A stretch of DNA of 22,116 bases from Bacteroidota bacterium (GTDB taxonomy: Bacteria > Bacteroidota > Bacteroidia > Chitinophagales > Chitinophagaceae). The stretch spans positions 1 to 22,116 of the forward strand of contig JAEWBD010000405.1 of assembly GCA_023391315.1 (NCBI GenBank). Direction: 5' to 3'. A program made the translations under genes and the position numbers. The notes beneath the pieces are model-generated. The model was not told where the DNA came from. It searched no databases and saw only the letters and a program-made list of their open reading frames with translations. Below, one piece after another: positions 1 to 8,381 of the stretch (the stretch's first letter is position 1; every line of letters begins with the position of its first letter).

Positions 1-852
1 GGTTAGCCCATCCGTTTCATACACTTTTTCTTCATTGGTTAATTTAAGGTCAACAATATTTTTCCAGCCAAAACAGAAATCAGGATGCCTCAATGTTGTG
101 CGCATGAAAGTTTCAGCTTCTTCCAGGTTATATAACGACATATAACCTAGTGAATCGCGGTTGGCATAAAAAGCATACCAGCCCAGGCCCGGTACATCTA
201 TACCGTGTTTGCCGGAAAATAATTCTTCATATTTTAAAGTAACCGTTTCTCCATGCTCTTTATATACCGCGCCTGCTTTCCCAGCCATGATTATATTGCG
301 CGGGTTCCAACTTATTTTATAATGCCAGGGATTGTCATCACTTTCAGGGGCAATCAATCCGCCGCAATGCGATTTAAAAGATATGATCCTGCCGCCCTTT
401 TCTTTTATTGAATGAATGAGCTGCATGGCACTCATGTGGTCAATGCCGGGATCGAGCCCCATTTCATACAAAAACAAAAGTTTGTTTTCTTTAATAGCAG
501 CCGAATGCTTTCTTATATTATCATCGACATAAGAAGCCGTGAGCAAATTTTTATTTAATTCGATACAGTCGACCGCAACGAGGTAATGCAAATGCGCCGG
601 CATTAAAGAAATAACGATATCTGCGCTGCCAATATATTTTTTTCTTTGTTCCGCATTGGTAATATCCACAGATACCGCTGTAACATTTTTATGTGTGCCA
701 ACTTTCTGCTGCACCAATCGGAGATCGTTGTCTGCAACAGTAACCTGCCAGTTTTTTGCCGCAGCTAATTGTTTAAGATAATCAATAAGAACAGATGAAG
801 ATTTTCCGGCGCCAAATAACACAATATGTTTCGAGGTAAGTTCAACTGGCAT
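1..852 (-). CDS. Saccharopine dehydrogenase-like oxidoreductase, C-terminus cut by window edge
   Basis: The frame is open from an ATG at 852 to the left edge (284 codons, no stop). The N-terminus reads MPVELTSKHIVLFGAGKSSS, a Rossmann GxGxxx nucleotide-binding start. At about residues 155-170 lies MGLDPGIDHMSAM, the signature of saccharopine reductases, followed by conserved blocks such as HCGGL and GWKNIVDL. The family reduces or oxidises saccharopine in lysine metabolism; in bacteria it usually belongs to lysine degradation, in the cytoplasm. The family is normally about 430-450 residues, so roughly a third is missing to the left. It precedes no visible partner in the window; the gene upstream (889-2337) is separated by 36 bp and looks unrelated. 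Family assignment is from motifs recognised by eye; the direction of the reaction is inference. Confidence 0.85.
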   Translation of the reverse strand, partial: MPVELTSKHIVLFGAGKSSSVLIDYLKQLAAAKNWQVTVADNDLRLVQQKVGTHKNVTAVSVDITNAEQRKKYIGSADIVISLMPAHLHYLVAVDCIELNKNLLTASYVDDNIRKHSAAIKENKLLFLYEMGLDPGIDHMSAMQLIHSIKEKGGRIISFKSHCGGLIAPESDDNPWHYKISWNPRNIIMAGKAGAVYKEHGETVTLKYEELFSGKHGIDVPGLGWYAFYANRDSLGYMSLYNLEEAETFMRTTLRHPDFCFGWKNIVDLKLTNEEKVYETDGLT

Positions 853-888
853 TATAAAAATTTGTGCTCAAATTTAGGAATGAATGGA

Positions 889-2337
889 TCAGTTATCATT
901 CACCACATATAACTGTTTTACATCCGAGCTGATCAGGGAAATTTTAGACGTGGCATAAGTTGATGCCTCATCTTTCGGCGTTTTAATGGTTACATCCCTG
1001 CCTGCCTTTAAATTATGTAAATAAAATGTTTCGCCTTTTTTAAAGTTGTTGGCAGCGTTAAAATATTGTACATCCACCACCACAAGATCAAGATCAACAT
1101 CGCCTATATTTTCAACCTTAATACTGGCTACGCCGTTCTTCATTTCAACCTGTGCTGGCAGGTTTACATAACCTGCTATAATTTTTTTGCTATTGACAGA
1201 TGGCTTTACCGCTGCAGCATTCTTTACATTAACACCTTCTTCTTTGCTGTTATTAGCAGTCTTTGAATTATCTGCAGTTTTATTATCGAGCGCTTGTGTT
1301 TTATCAATATCATCATCATTGGATGGCTGGGCATCCTGTGTTGGTGCAGGTGATATTGCCGCGATTTTAGAATCATGATTAAGGGCAGGTTGTACATATA
1401 CTTTTTTTCTTTCCTTGGCACGTTCAGCCAGCACGGTGTTTTTAGAAATCAAGGTTGCCTGCTGTTGTGTGGATGAAATCCCCGGCTTTTCATCTGTAGC
1501 AGCATTAACGGTTTGAATTGAATTGGTGGTATTGGCCCCGGAAACCGCCTGCTGCCTGGGTGCAGGTGAAGGTATGGCAGGTATATCCGTATCATGAAAA
1601 AGCCAGTATGCAATACTGAAAATTATGATCAGGGCAAATGCAGGCAATATAAAATCTCCTGTTTTGCCAAATGAAAGCGACCGCTTTGCTTTTTGCTTTT
1701 GCTGCAAAATATTATCAATGTATTTATCTTCCAATGCATGGAGCGGCTGCGCATATTTCGTTTCAAGTAGGGGTGCTTTTTTATCAGGCTGTTTGCCAGG
1801 TGCGCTTTTTGTATTGAATAGCACTTTTTGCGCTGTGGCTGAGATATCGTCCTTTTCTTTTTCCCAATCCAGCCAGGCATCTTCCCAGCTTAACGATTTT
1901 GATGTTATGTCATGCGCCTGGCTGGTTACCATGCTTCTCTTTACACTGCGCTTCTTTTCATTTTCCGGCTGGTTATCTTTAATGGCAGGCGTAGCCACGG
2001 TTTGAATTTTACTCCACGCTGCAGAAACTTTATAGCGTGGTTTTTCTTTTATAGCCGGTGAAGCATCATTATCATTGTTAATGGCTATTGCAACATGTGT
2101 GTTAGGTTGCGCCGCTTTCGGAAATGTGTTTGTTGCCGCCTGTATTACGTTGCTTTCGCCGGGTAATGGTACGTATTGCTTAAACTGCGGTATTTCTCCC
2201 GGGTAACGCCATGCCGCACTGCTGCCATCAACCCATATTAAATCATATGGGCGCAGATTTTTCTGAATAAGCTCCTCTGCCGTAAAAGGGCCTTCTTCTT
2301 TATTGTTGCGCAACAGGCGATATACTTTTATACTCAT
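889..2337 (-). CDS. GYF_2 (DUF4339) domain single-pass membrane protein
   Basis: 482 residues. Residues about 3-55 form a GYF_2/DUF4339 domain: the EEGPFTAEELIQ block and the VDGSSAAWRYPGEIPQF block with its conserved Trp. A long, low-complexity, Lys/Ala/Gln-rich linker follows, with one clear membrane segment near residues 229-247 (FILPAFALIIIFSIAYWLF). The region after it is another Asn/Thr/Ala-rich linker and ends in a compact beta-rich domain (about residues 390-482, with VASIKVENIGDVDLDLVVVD). No signal peptide is seen, so the GYF_2 domain is predicted cytoplasmic and the C-terminal domain outside the inner membrane. GYF_2 domains are common in Bacteroidota membrane proteins but their ligands are mostly unknown. 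I do not recognise a specific function. Confidence 0.75.
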   Translation of the reverse strand: MSIKVYRLLRNNKEEGPFTAEELIQKNLRPYDLIWVDGSSAAWRYPGEIPQFKQYVPLPGESNVIQAATNTFPKAAQPNTHVAIAINNDNDASPAIKEKPRYKVSAAWSKIQTVATPAIKDNQPENEKKRSVKRSMVTSQAHDITSKSLSWEDAWLDWEKEKDDISATAQKVLFNTKSAPGKQPDKKAPLLETKYAQPLHALEDKYIDNILQQKQKAKRSLSFGKTGDFILPAFALIIIFSIAYWLFHDTDIPAIPSPAPRQQAVSGANTTNSIQTVNAATDEKPGISSTQQQATLISKNTVLAERAKERKKVYVQPALNHDSKIAAISPAPTQDAQPSNDDDIDKTQALDNKTADNSKTANNSKEEGVNVKNAAAVKPSVNSKKIIAGYVNLPAQVEMKNGVASIKVENIGDVDLDLVVVDVQYFNAANNFKKGETFYLHNLKAGRDVTIKTPKDEASTYATSKISLISSDVKQLYVVNDN

Positions 2338-2459
2338 AGTTCAATACGAATAAATATATAATGGCCAATTTCATTTATTTATTGTAAACGCTATGATAAA
2401 ATTTATGTGACATAGTTTAATTAAGGCTAATCAGCTTAAAGGCATCCTTATCTAGCGAT

Positions 2460-2918
2460 TTAAAAAACTTTTTTCATGAGCTTATTATGTAAGCCTGGTA
2501 TTTCCTGCAAAGCAGCCGTACAATACCATTGCAGTAATTCAAAATCCAGGTATTTTGCCTGTATGGCAGGGTCTAAGCTTACCCATTTTTTTGCCTCATC
2601 CAAATCTGCAGTGTTAAAAATAAAAATGCCTTCGTAATGTTTATCATTTTCTTCAAACGGGCCTGCAACCACCAATTTGTTTTCAGAGGCAAGTTGATTA
2701 ATATTCGCCATATGGCCTTTAAAGGCAGCGCTTCTCGCGGCTTTGGAAGTATCTGTTGAAGTGCCTTTTTTCAATATGGCAAGCACATACATTTTCATTC
2801 CGTGATCATCGGCCTGCAATTTTTTGGCAAGCGCTGAATCGTAATTATTATTTGTTTGTGCCTGTAACTGGCAGAAACAAATAAGTGCAGCAATGCAGGT
2901 TAGCATAAGTGTTTTCAT
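2460..2918 (-). CDS. Secreted YCII-like domain protein
   Basis: 152 residues. The N-terminus MKTLMLTCIAALICFCQLQA is a typical signal peptide, with likely cleavage after LQA, so the product is probably periplasmic. The rest resembles the YCII (dimeric alpha-beta barrel) family: GHMANINQLASENKLVVAGPF, then GIFIFNTADLDEAKKWVSLDP, the usual 'H...L...G.l...GPf ... g...i......eea......DP' pattern. Exported YCII-like proteins are common in Bacteroidota and have no assigned reaction. It sits alone between a membrane protein and kduI. A candidate -7 box lies just upstream at 2934-2941. Confidence 0.75.
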   Translation of the reverse strand: MKTLMLTCIAALICFCQLQAQTNNNYDSALAKKLQADDHGMKMYVLAILKKGTSTDTSKAARSAAFKGHMANINQLASENKLVVAGPFEENDKHYEGIFIFNTADLDEAKKWVSLDPAIQAKYLDFELLQWYCTAALQEIPGLHNKLMKKVF

Positions 2919-2933
2919 TTTGTTTGTTTACTC

Positions 2934-2967
2934 CAAATTTAAATAATCGCTCACTTAAGCCTGCAAA
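2934..2967 (-). promoter_or_regulatory. Candidate Bacteroidota promoter for the YCII-like gene
   Basis: Read on the minus strand, TAAATTTG (2941-2934) matches the Bacteroidota -7 consensus TAnnTTTG. A TTTG (2967-2964) lies 22 bp upstream and could be the -33 element. The box is 16 nt from the start codon at 2918. Spacing is slightly long for the consensus, and no experimental data are available. Confidence 0.4.
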
Positions 2968-3045
2968 TGTTTCAGGAAGTCTTTATTGATATTTTGATCG
3001 GGATTGAATATCTAATTTACCGCCAGGGCAAAGGTCAATGCTAAA

Positions 3046-3876
3046 TTATTTTAAATCAGCAATAGCTACCGCATCCATATCGGAATAAGTATAATTTTCT
3101 CCGGCCATGCCCCATATAAATGCATAATTGCTGGTGCCGCAACCGGCGTGAATGCTCCAGGGCGGGGAAATGACCGCTTCGTGATTAGCTACCACAATAT
3201 GCCTTGTTTGCTGTGGCTGGCCCATAAAATGAAATACACGCTGGTTATCGGCCACATCAAAATAAAAATAGGCTTCCATACGGCGCGTATGTGTGTGTGC
3301 CGGCATGGTGTTCCAAACACTGCCGCTATTTAAAATGGTTAAACCCATTACAAGCTGGCAACTCTTTAAACCGTTTTCATGAATATAACGATAGATTGTT
3401 CTTTCGTTGCTGGTTTGCAAAGAGCCAAGCACTGCATTTTCTACCTCTTCTTTACGTGCAAGCTGCACCGGGTGCGCAGCATGTGCCGGCGAAGAAAGCA
3501 AATAGAAGATAGCAGGCTGCTTTGCATCAATACTTTCGAAGTAAACTCTTTGCACGCCTTTACCCACATATAAGCAGTCAAGCTTGTTTAACTCATATGC
3601 CGCGCCATCAGCGGTTATTTTGCCTTTGCCACCAACATTAATGATACCAAGCTCACGGCGTAATAAAAAATAGTCTGCACGCAATTCAGGATGCGTATCT
3701 AAAAATAATTTTTGACTGACGGGTTTGGCACCGCCAATAATTACACGGTCATAATGGGAATATACCAATTGAATTTTATCATCCTGCATCAACTTGTCAA
3801 CCAAAAAAGAGGAACGCAGTTCTTCTGTTTGCATTGCTGCTGTTTCTTTAATACCATGTTCAAATCTTATTTCCAT
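3046..3876 (-). CDS. kduI: 5-dehydro-4-deoxy-D-glucuronate isomerase (KduI)
   Basis: 276 residues, the usual length of KduI. It isomerises 5-keto-4-deoxyuronate to 2,5-diketo-3-deoxygluconate in cytoplasmic breakdown of unsaturated galacturonates and glucuronates released from pectin and related polymers. Family landmarks are the N-terminal IRFEHGIKE block, FLDTHPELRADYFLLRREL, and the cupin metal site NTMPAHTHTRRMEAYFYFDV. The predicted zinc ligands are H194, H196, E201 and H243 (in PPWSIHAGCGTSNY). It lies 81 bp downstream of kduD on the same strand, and KduD uses its product, so the two very likely form an operon. Confidence 0.95.
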   Translation of the reverse strand: MEIRFEHGIKETAAMQTEELRSSFLVDKLMQDDKIQLVYSHYDRVIIGGAKPVSQKLFLDTHPELRADYFLLRRELGIINVGGKGKITADGAAYELNKLDCLYVGKGVQRVYFESIDAKQPAIFYLLSSPAHAAHPVQLARKEEVENAVLGSLQTSNERTIYRYIHENGLKSCQLVMGLTILNSGSVWNTMPAHTHTRRMEAYFYFDVADNQRVFHFMGQPQQTRHIVVANHEAVISPPWSIHAGCGTSNYAFIWGMAGENYTYSDMDAVAIADLK

Positions 3877-3957
3877 AATTATCTTTTTCGTGGATTGTCA
3901 AACGTGAATCGTGATTGTAAGATTATGCCTATACCTTATTCCAATCCTGCTTTCCAT

Positions 3958-4725
3958 TTACCTCGCCATCCAGCCACCATCAACATTTAATATGGTTCCA
4001 TTAACATAATCAGAAGCATGTGAACACAAAAATATGATTGCGCCCTTTAAATCATCAGGTGTGCCCCAGCGATTGGCCGGGATGCGTTCAAGTATTGATT
4101 TATTTCTTACCGCATCGTCGCGCAAAGGTTTTGTATTATCCGTTGCAATATAACCCGGCGCTATACCATTTACATTAACGCCTTTACCTGCCCATTCATT
4201 GGCAAATGCTTTTACCAGTCCCGCTACCGCAGATTTGCTTGCCGTATAACCCGGCACAGTAATGCCACCCTGATAAGAAAGCAGCGAACAGGTAAATACA
4301 ATTTTACCAACGCCTCTTTCAATCATATCTTTTCCAAATTCACGCGTTAAAATAAATTGAGCATTGAGATTTATATCAATTACTTTATACCAGTATTCGT
4401 CGGGATGTTCGGCTGCAGGTTTGCGCATGATTATGCCTGCATTGTTTACAAGAATATCAATCGCCTTATCTTCAGCCTTTACTTTATCAATAAAAGCATA
4501 TACGGCAGTTCTGTTGCCAAGATCAACTTTATATGGCTTGAATGATTTACCAAGCGCTGTAATTTCCTTTTCAATATCGCTGCCGCTTTCCAATGAACGG
4601 GATGCGCCTATAATATCTGCACCGGTTTCGGCCAAAGCAATTGCATATGCTTTGCCAATACCTTTATCGCAGCCGGTAATCAATGCTGTTTTTCCTGAAA
4701 GATCAAATAGAGGTTGCAAGTTCAT
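3958..4725 (-). CDS. kduD: 2-dehydro-3-deoxy-D-gluconate 5-dehydrogenase (KduD), SDR family
   Basis: 255 residues, a classical short-chain dehydrogenase. The cofactor motif TGCDKGIG is at residues 17-24, NNAG at 94-97, and the catalytic Ser147-Tyr160-Lys164 triad is intact (FTCSLLSYQGG, then GYTASKSA). The C-terminal LNVDGGWMAR is typical of KduD and 2-deoxy-D-gluconate 3-dehydrogenases. It reduces 2,5-diketo-3-deoxygluconate to 2-keto-3-deoxygluconate in the cytoplasm. Its immediate neighbour kduI makes the substrate, which supports KduD over other SDRs. The ATG at 4725 gives the family's usual N-terminus (LFDLSGKTALITG). A LacI-type palindrome lies about 85 bp upstream. Confidence 0.93.
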   Translation of the reverse strand: MNLQPLFDLSGKTALITGCDKGIGKAYAIALAETGADIIGASRSLESGSDIEKEITALGKSFKPYKVDLGNRTAVYAFIDKVKAEDKAIDILVNNAGIIMRKPAAEHPDEYWYKVIDINLNAQFILTREFGKDMIERGVGKIVFTCSLLSYQGGITVPGYTASKSAVAGLVKAFANEWAGKGVNVNGIAPGYIATDNTKPLRDDAVRNKSILERIPANRWGTPDDLKGAIIFLCSHASDYVNGTILNVDGGWMAR

Positions 4726-4808
4726 TATAAGTTATCCTGTAATGAATTAAATAAGCAAGTGTACGAAGTATATTATTTATGATTAATAAAAGCGAAGCTT
4801 TATTTACG

Positions 4809-4818
4809 AAAACGTTTT
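4809..4818. promoter_or_regulatory. Candidate LacI-family operator upstream of kduD-kduI
   Basis: AAAACGTTTT is a perfect 10-bp palindrome with a central CG, the core typical of LacI-family operators. It lies about 85 bp upstream of kduD, in the 134-bp gap before the PIN gene. LacI-type regulators often control uronate catabolism. No LacI gene is in the window, so the regulator would be encoded elsewhere. A 10-bp AT-rich palindrome can arise by chance. Confidence 0.35.
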
Positions 4819-4859
4819 AGCATATGAAGTTTGATAGCTGTTGTTTATTCTATTTCTTA

Positions 4860-5264
4860 TCAGATCAATTCAGCAAATTCTTCAAGTTTAATAACATTAA
4901 TGATAGGAAAGGCTACTGATTTCAATGTATTAAAATGTTTATCATTGGTTACCAGATAATGAACATTCCCTGTAAAAGCACAGTCGACAAACTTATTGTC
5001 ATCATTATCTGTGCTGATTAACTGAAGTTGATAATACACATCTATCTTTTTCGCATTTGGCAACGTTGTTAAAGCGCCTACAAACAACTCTGCGGTGTCT
5101 TTTGAAAAAATTGTTGAAATTTTCTCTTCATATTCTAATAATATCTCATTAGATATGCATAGTTCAAATTTGCCATCGAATAATTTTTCAAATACTGCGG
5201 CAAATGCAGAGCGCCGTGAAATACATCGCAATACAACATTAGTATCAAGCACAACCTTCAGCAC
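4860..5264 (-). CDS. PIN-domain putative toxin (COG1569-like RNase)
   Basis: 134 residues, the usual size of a PIN-domain toxin. The start VVLDTNVVL carries the first catalytic Asp (D7). Other acidic residues of the active site are E44 (in ISNEILLEYEEKI), D89/D94 (in STDNDDNKFVDCA) and D108 (in LVTNDKHF). This pattern matches the 'putative toxin-antitoxin system toxin component, PIN family' group, predicted Mg2+-dependent single-strand ribonucleases. It is encoded 5 bp after a small ORF (5270-5473) on the same strand, the standard antitoxin-first order. Activity and target RNA cannot be told from sequence. Confidence 0.85.
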   Translation of the reverse strand: MLKVVLDTNVVLRCISRRSAFAAVFEKLFDGKFELCISNEILLEYEEKISTIFSKDTAELFVGALTTLPNAKKIDVYYQLQLISTDNDDNKFVDCAFTGNVHYLVTNDKHFNTLKSVAFPIINVIKLEEFAELI

Positions 5265-5269
5265 TTTGA

Positions 5270-5473
5270 TTACTTCATTGGTGATAAATGTTCGTCGGTA
5301 TAGCCTTTTTCATCCCAAATTGCATCGGCCTTATCTCTTGCTTTTTCAAAAAGAAATTTAGCTATCAATTTTTTAAGTTCCAGCAAGTCGCTTTCAGGAA
5401 TATCAGATGGAAATAGTTTTAAAAGTTCAAGCTGTATGTTACTTAAAGGCGGTTGTATAACTGCATTTGCCAT
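5270..5473 (-). CDS. Putative antitoxin partner of the PIN protein
   Basis: 67 residues, with a helix-rich middle (SNIQLELLKLFPSDIPESDL, then LLELKKLIAKFLFEKARDKA) and a charged C-terminus ending WDEKGYTDEHLSPMK. This composition is common in small antitoxins that pair with PIN toxins: a DNA-binding or dimerising N-terminal part and a C-terminal tail that would fill the toxin's active site. The assignment rests on position (5 bp upstream of the toxin start, same strand) and general resemblance. A TAnnTTTG promoter box lies directly upstream. Confidence 0.7.
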   Translation of the reverse strand: MANAVIQPPLSNIQLELLKLFPSDIPESDLLELKKLIAKFLFEKARDKADAIWDEKGYTDEHLSPMK

Positions 5474-5487
5474 AATTACATTTTAAA

Positions 5488-5515
5488 CAAATTTACTTCT
5501 TTATAATTTATGCAA
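5488..5515 (-). promoter_or_regulatory. Candidate promoter of the PIN toxin-antitoxin pair
   Basis: On the minus strand TAAATTTG (5495-5488) matches TAnnTTTG. A TTG (5515-5513) lies 17 bp further upstream as a possible -33 element. The -7 box is 14 nt from the antitoxin start at 5473. Matches are short and the region is AT-rich. Confidence 0.4.
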
Positions 5516-5543
5516 TTTATACTACAATCTTTGCTGTAATTAC

Positions 5544-7508
5544 TCAATTTGTTTTCCAAACATTATTATCCCTGTTGCTGTCAGGCAATTCATGCTTGGG
5601 ATCAATAATAACAGATTGCACCGGCTGCAATGTTTTTACACGCAATGTAAATCTGGATGATTGCAACCATGTTTCTACGGGCAACTGTATAAGTTGTTTG
5701 CTTCCATCTTTTAAATCCAATTCAACAGTACAGGGCATGGCCATTTTCTGAAGGTTGTTCATAATAACAGTTACTGTATTTGCGCCACTTTCCGTTTTAT
5801 TGCTTACATCAGAAACAGCAATATCCAGTTGCCAGTTGTTTACGAACCATTCTTTCCAAAACCATGACAGGTCTTCACCAGCTTCGTTATTCATGGTTCT
5901 GAAAAAATCATCCGGTGAAGGATGTTTATAAGCCCAGTGTTCTGTGTATTTTTTAAATGCATAATCAAAACGATCATGCCCCAATACAACTTCACGCAGT
6001 AGAACCAAACCAAACGCCGGTTTAAAATACACTAACGGGTGGCGGTACTTTTCTGTAAGCATATCAGCACGGCTCATCATGGAAGGCGCCAGCGAATCTT
6101 TTAATAACGGTACAATTTCATCGGCTGGATTACCTTTTCCGGGCGCATATTCACCATCGCGTTTGGGCGCATATTCGCCTTTATTAAAATCATCGGCAGC
6201 ATATACATCAATAAACGTATTAAACCCTTCATCCATCCATGCATAACGGCGTTCATCGCTGCCCACAATCATCGGGAACCAGTTGTGGCCAATCTCATGT
6301 GCCGTCACCCAATACAATTCATCAGACTTATCATGCCAGCCATCAAATACAATTCCCGGGTATTCCATACCGCCTGCAATACCTGCTTCGTTTATGGCAA
6401 CAGGATACGGGTAAACAAACCATTTCCCTGAAAAATATTCAATTGATTTTTTTAGATATTCAGTGGCCCTGCCCCATGCATCATTACCTGCGCTTTCAAC
6501 AGGATAAACAGACATCGCCAAACATTTCTTACCACCAGGCAAATTCACTTTGGCAGCATCCCACATGTATGCTTTTGATGCACCAAAAGCCACATCACGT
6601 GTATTGTTCATTTTAAAATGCCATGTAAATGTTTTGTTGTTGAACGTTTTCTGTGCATTATTGTTTACTTCGTCCGCTGTTCTTATCATTATTGTTTTAT
6701 CGCTGGCCCTTGCATCATTCAATCTCTTAATTTGTGCTGGTGATAATACTTCCAGTTCATTCACCAGTTCACCGCTGCCCGCCACGATCATTCCCTGAGG
6801 CACTGTAATGGTGTAATCGAAATTGCCATACTCGCAATAAAATTCGCCACTGCCGAGAAAAGGAAGGTTTGCCCAGCCATTCAAGTCATCATATACACAC
6901 ATGCGCGGATACCACTGCGCTATCTCGTACACCTTCCCATTCTTTGTTGCATAATAATCTGTTCTTCCGCCAAAAGCACCGGGTATTGTATATTGATAGC
7001 TGATGTGTATGGCAATGCTTTGTTTGGGAGGCAATGCATTGGCCAATCGCACCTGTAATCTTGTATCGGTAATAATGTAATCAGCCGTAGAAGTTTTGTT
7101 TTTATATTCTGTTGAGATGCTTTTAAACGCATATCCGTTTGTATGCGCTTTCTTTCCGCCCCAACCTGGTGTATAAAAGTTAGAGCGGGCATCTTCTTTA
7201 TAAGTATTCTGATCAATCTCTAACCATAGCGAAGACAAAGAATCAGGGCTGTTGTTGGTATAATAAATGGTTTCTGTTGCAGTTAAAATATCGGAGATGG
7301 TGTCAATAGCGGCTTTAATATTATAGTCAGCTTTGTTTTGCCAATATAATGGGCTGGGAGCCCCATTTGAGGAACGAAATTCATTTCCGTTTGTTGTAAA
7401 AAAATCCTGCGCAAATAAATCATGCGGGTCATAAACAGATTGTGTTGATTGCGCAATGGAATGTGTTGATAGAAAAACAACTGATAATAAGAGGATAGAA
7501 TACTTCAT
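5544..7508 (-). CDS. Secreted M1-family zinc metallopeptidase
   Basis: I chose the ATG at 7508 (654 residues) because it gives a clean signal peptide, MKYSILLLSVVFLSTHSIAQ; the frame is open further up to an in-frame TTG at 7592, but that extension lies in the inverted-repeat leader and lacks secretion character. The enzyme is a gluzincin of the M1 aminopeptidase family: exopeptidase motif GGMEYPG at about 379-385, zinc motif HEIGH at 404-408, third ligand E427 in MDEGFNTF, with the family spacing. The N-terminal part is the beta-sandwich domain of M1 enzymes. No outer-membrane sorting domain is seen at the C-terminus, so a periplasmic role in peptide degradation is likely. Substrate is unknown. 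Confidence 0.92.
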   Translation of the reverse strand: MKYSILLLSVVFLSTHSIAQSTQSVYDPHDLFAQDFFTTNGNEFRSSNGAPSPLYWQNKADYNIKAAIDTISDILTATETIYYTNNSPDSLSSLWLEIDQNTYKEDARSNFYTPGWGGKKAHTNGYAFKSISTEYKNKTSTADYIITDTRLQVRLANALPPKQSIAIHISYQYTIPGAFGGRTDYYATKNGKVYEIAQWYPRMCVYDDLNGWANLPFLGSGEFYCEYGNFDYTITVPQGMIVAGSGELVNELEVLSPAQIKRLNDARASDKTIMIRTADEVNNNAQKTFNNKTFTWHFKMNNTRDVAFGASKAYMWDAAKVNLPGGKKCLAMSVYPVESAGNDAWGRATEYLKKSIEYFSGKWFVYPYPVAINEAGIAGGMEYPGIVFDGWHDKSDELYWVTAHEIGHNWFPMIVGSDERRYAWMDEGFNTFIDVYAADDFNKGEYAPKRDGEYAPGKGNPADEIVPLLKDSLAPSMMSRADMLTEKYRHPLVYFKPAFGLVLLREVVLGHDRFDYAFKKYTEHWAYKHPSPDDFFRTMNNEAGEDLSWFWKEWFVNNWQLDIAVSDVSNKTESGANTVTVIMNNLQKMAMPCTVELDLKDGSKQLIQLPVETWLQSSRFTLRVKTLQPVQSVIIDPKHELPDSNRDNNVWKTN

Positions 7509-7512
7509 CGTG

Positions 7513-7592
7513 TTGCTGCTTATAATAAGTTTTAGAATGTTGCAAATTAGAGAATTCAATGCTTTACACTCCTCATAAATTATAAGCAGCAA
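7513..7592. repeat. Perfect 14-bp inverted repeat flanking a 52-nt segment
   Basis: The left arm TTGCTGCTTATAAT (7513-7526) and the right arm ATTATAAGCAGCAA (7579-7592) are exact reverse complements. The left arm ends 4 nt before the M1 peptidase start codon at 7508. The 52 nt between them contain a promoter-like CTAATTTG on the minus strand, but not a perfect TAnnTTTG. The repeat could be a long leader hairpin that hides the ribosome-binding region, or inversion sites of a small phase-variable promoter. No recombinase gene is in the window. Confidence 0.7.
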
Positions 7593-7639
7593 TTTTTCGG
7601 CTCATCAGTTTAACCTGATTTCCTGCAACCATTCACATA

Positions 7640-8368
7640 TTAATGCAGCATTTGCTCTTCCATTGCAATAGATTTTGGAAAGAGAATATTGTTCTCCAAA
7701 TGAATATGCAGGTGCAGGTCTTCTTCAAATTCTTTTAGCATGGCTAATGTAACCCGGTAAGTATTGCAGGCATCAACAGGCGGTGTATAGTTTTGGGTAA
7801 GTGCAGCAATGCGGGCAAAGCGATCACCTTCCGCATCATGTTCATGCAGCATTGCAGTAATAGGATTTTGCACCGTTCCAAAACGTGGCGCAGTAAGATC
7901 GTTGCTATTGTTTGCAGCAGCTACCATTTTTCTTATAAAAGGAAATAAAATCAATTCTTCTTTTTTCATGTGCATGGCTAGTTCACCTGCAGATTCGTCA
8001 AACAGTTGCTGCACTTCTTCAAGTTCCGGATGCCGCAGCCCATGCACACTTACTATCTTGTTGAGAAAAGGCTTTATCTCCCTTGTTTTCATTTCCACAT
8101 AACGGTGATGTTTTTTTTCAATGTAATCAGCCAGCAGATCCAATGGCCAGGAGTTATAGTCAATTGCCTTCTCATCACTTTTCTCAGTAGCCTGTTGCAA
8201 GGCATTCAACAAATTACTTACATCTACTTTCTGATTCGCACAGGCTTCGTCAATAGTCTTGTTGCCTTTGCAGCAAAAATCAATGCCATAAGATTGAAAT
8301 ATAGATGCAGTATTATAATCACTGGCTACTAATTCGCCCACGATGGTTTGTGCTGTTATATTATTCAT
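7640..8368 (-). CDS. ric: Iron-sulfur cluster repair di-iron protein (Ric/ScdA/YtfE)
   Basis: The ATG at 8368 gives 242 residues starting MNNITAQTIVGELV, the standard Ric N-terminus; an in-frame TTG at 8404 would overlap the gene upstream. Residues 1-60 are the ScdA_N domain, with the GIDFCCKGN motif (Cys32-Cys33). The rest is a hemerythrin-like four-helix bundle with candidate iron ligands H87/H88, H113, H133-xxx-E137, H175 and H221-xxx-E225 (in HIHLENNILFP). Ric proteins restore Fe-S clusters damaged by NO or peroxide, in the cytoplasm. It is 13 bp downstream of a 4-TM protein and at the end of the cbb3-like oxidase cluster, which fits a nitrosative-stress role. Confidence 0.93.
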   Translation of the reverse strand: MNNITAQTIVGELVASDYNTASIFQSYGIDFCCKGNKTIDEACANQKVDVSNLLNALQQATEKSDEKAIDYNSWPLDLLADYIEKKHHRYVEMKTREIKPFLNKIVSVHGLRHPELEEVQQLFDESAGELAMHMKKEELILFPFIRKMVAAANNSNDLTAPRFGTVQNPITAMLHEHDAEGDRFARIAALTQNYTPPVDACNTYRVTLAMLKEFEEDLHLHIHLENNILFPKSIAMEEQMLH

Positions 8369-8381
8369 GATTAAATATTTT

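Noticed and set aside
7509..7592. Upstream extension of the M1 peptidase to the TTG at 7592.
   Set aside because: It adds 28 residues in front of a clean signal peptide and runs through the inverted repeat; the ATG at 7508 is far better.
7593..7639. Small hairpin ATCAG-N6-CTGAT (7604-7619) downstream of ric as terminator.
   Set aside because: The stem has only five pairs and no good U-run follows.
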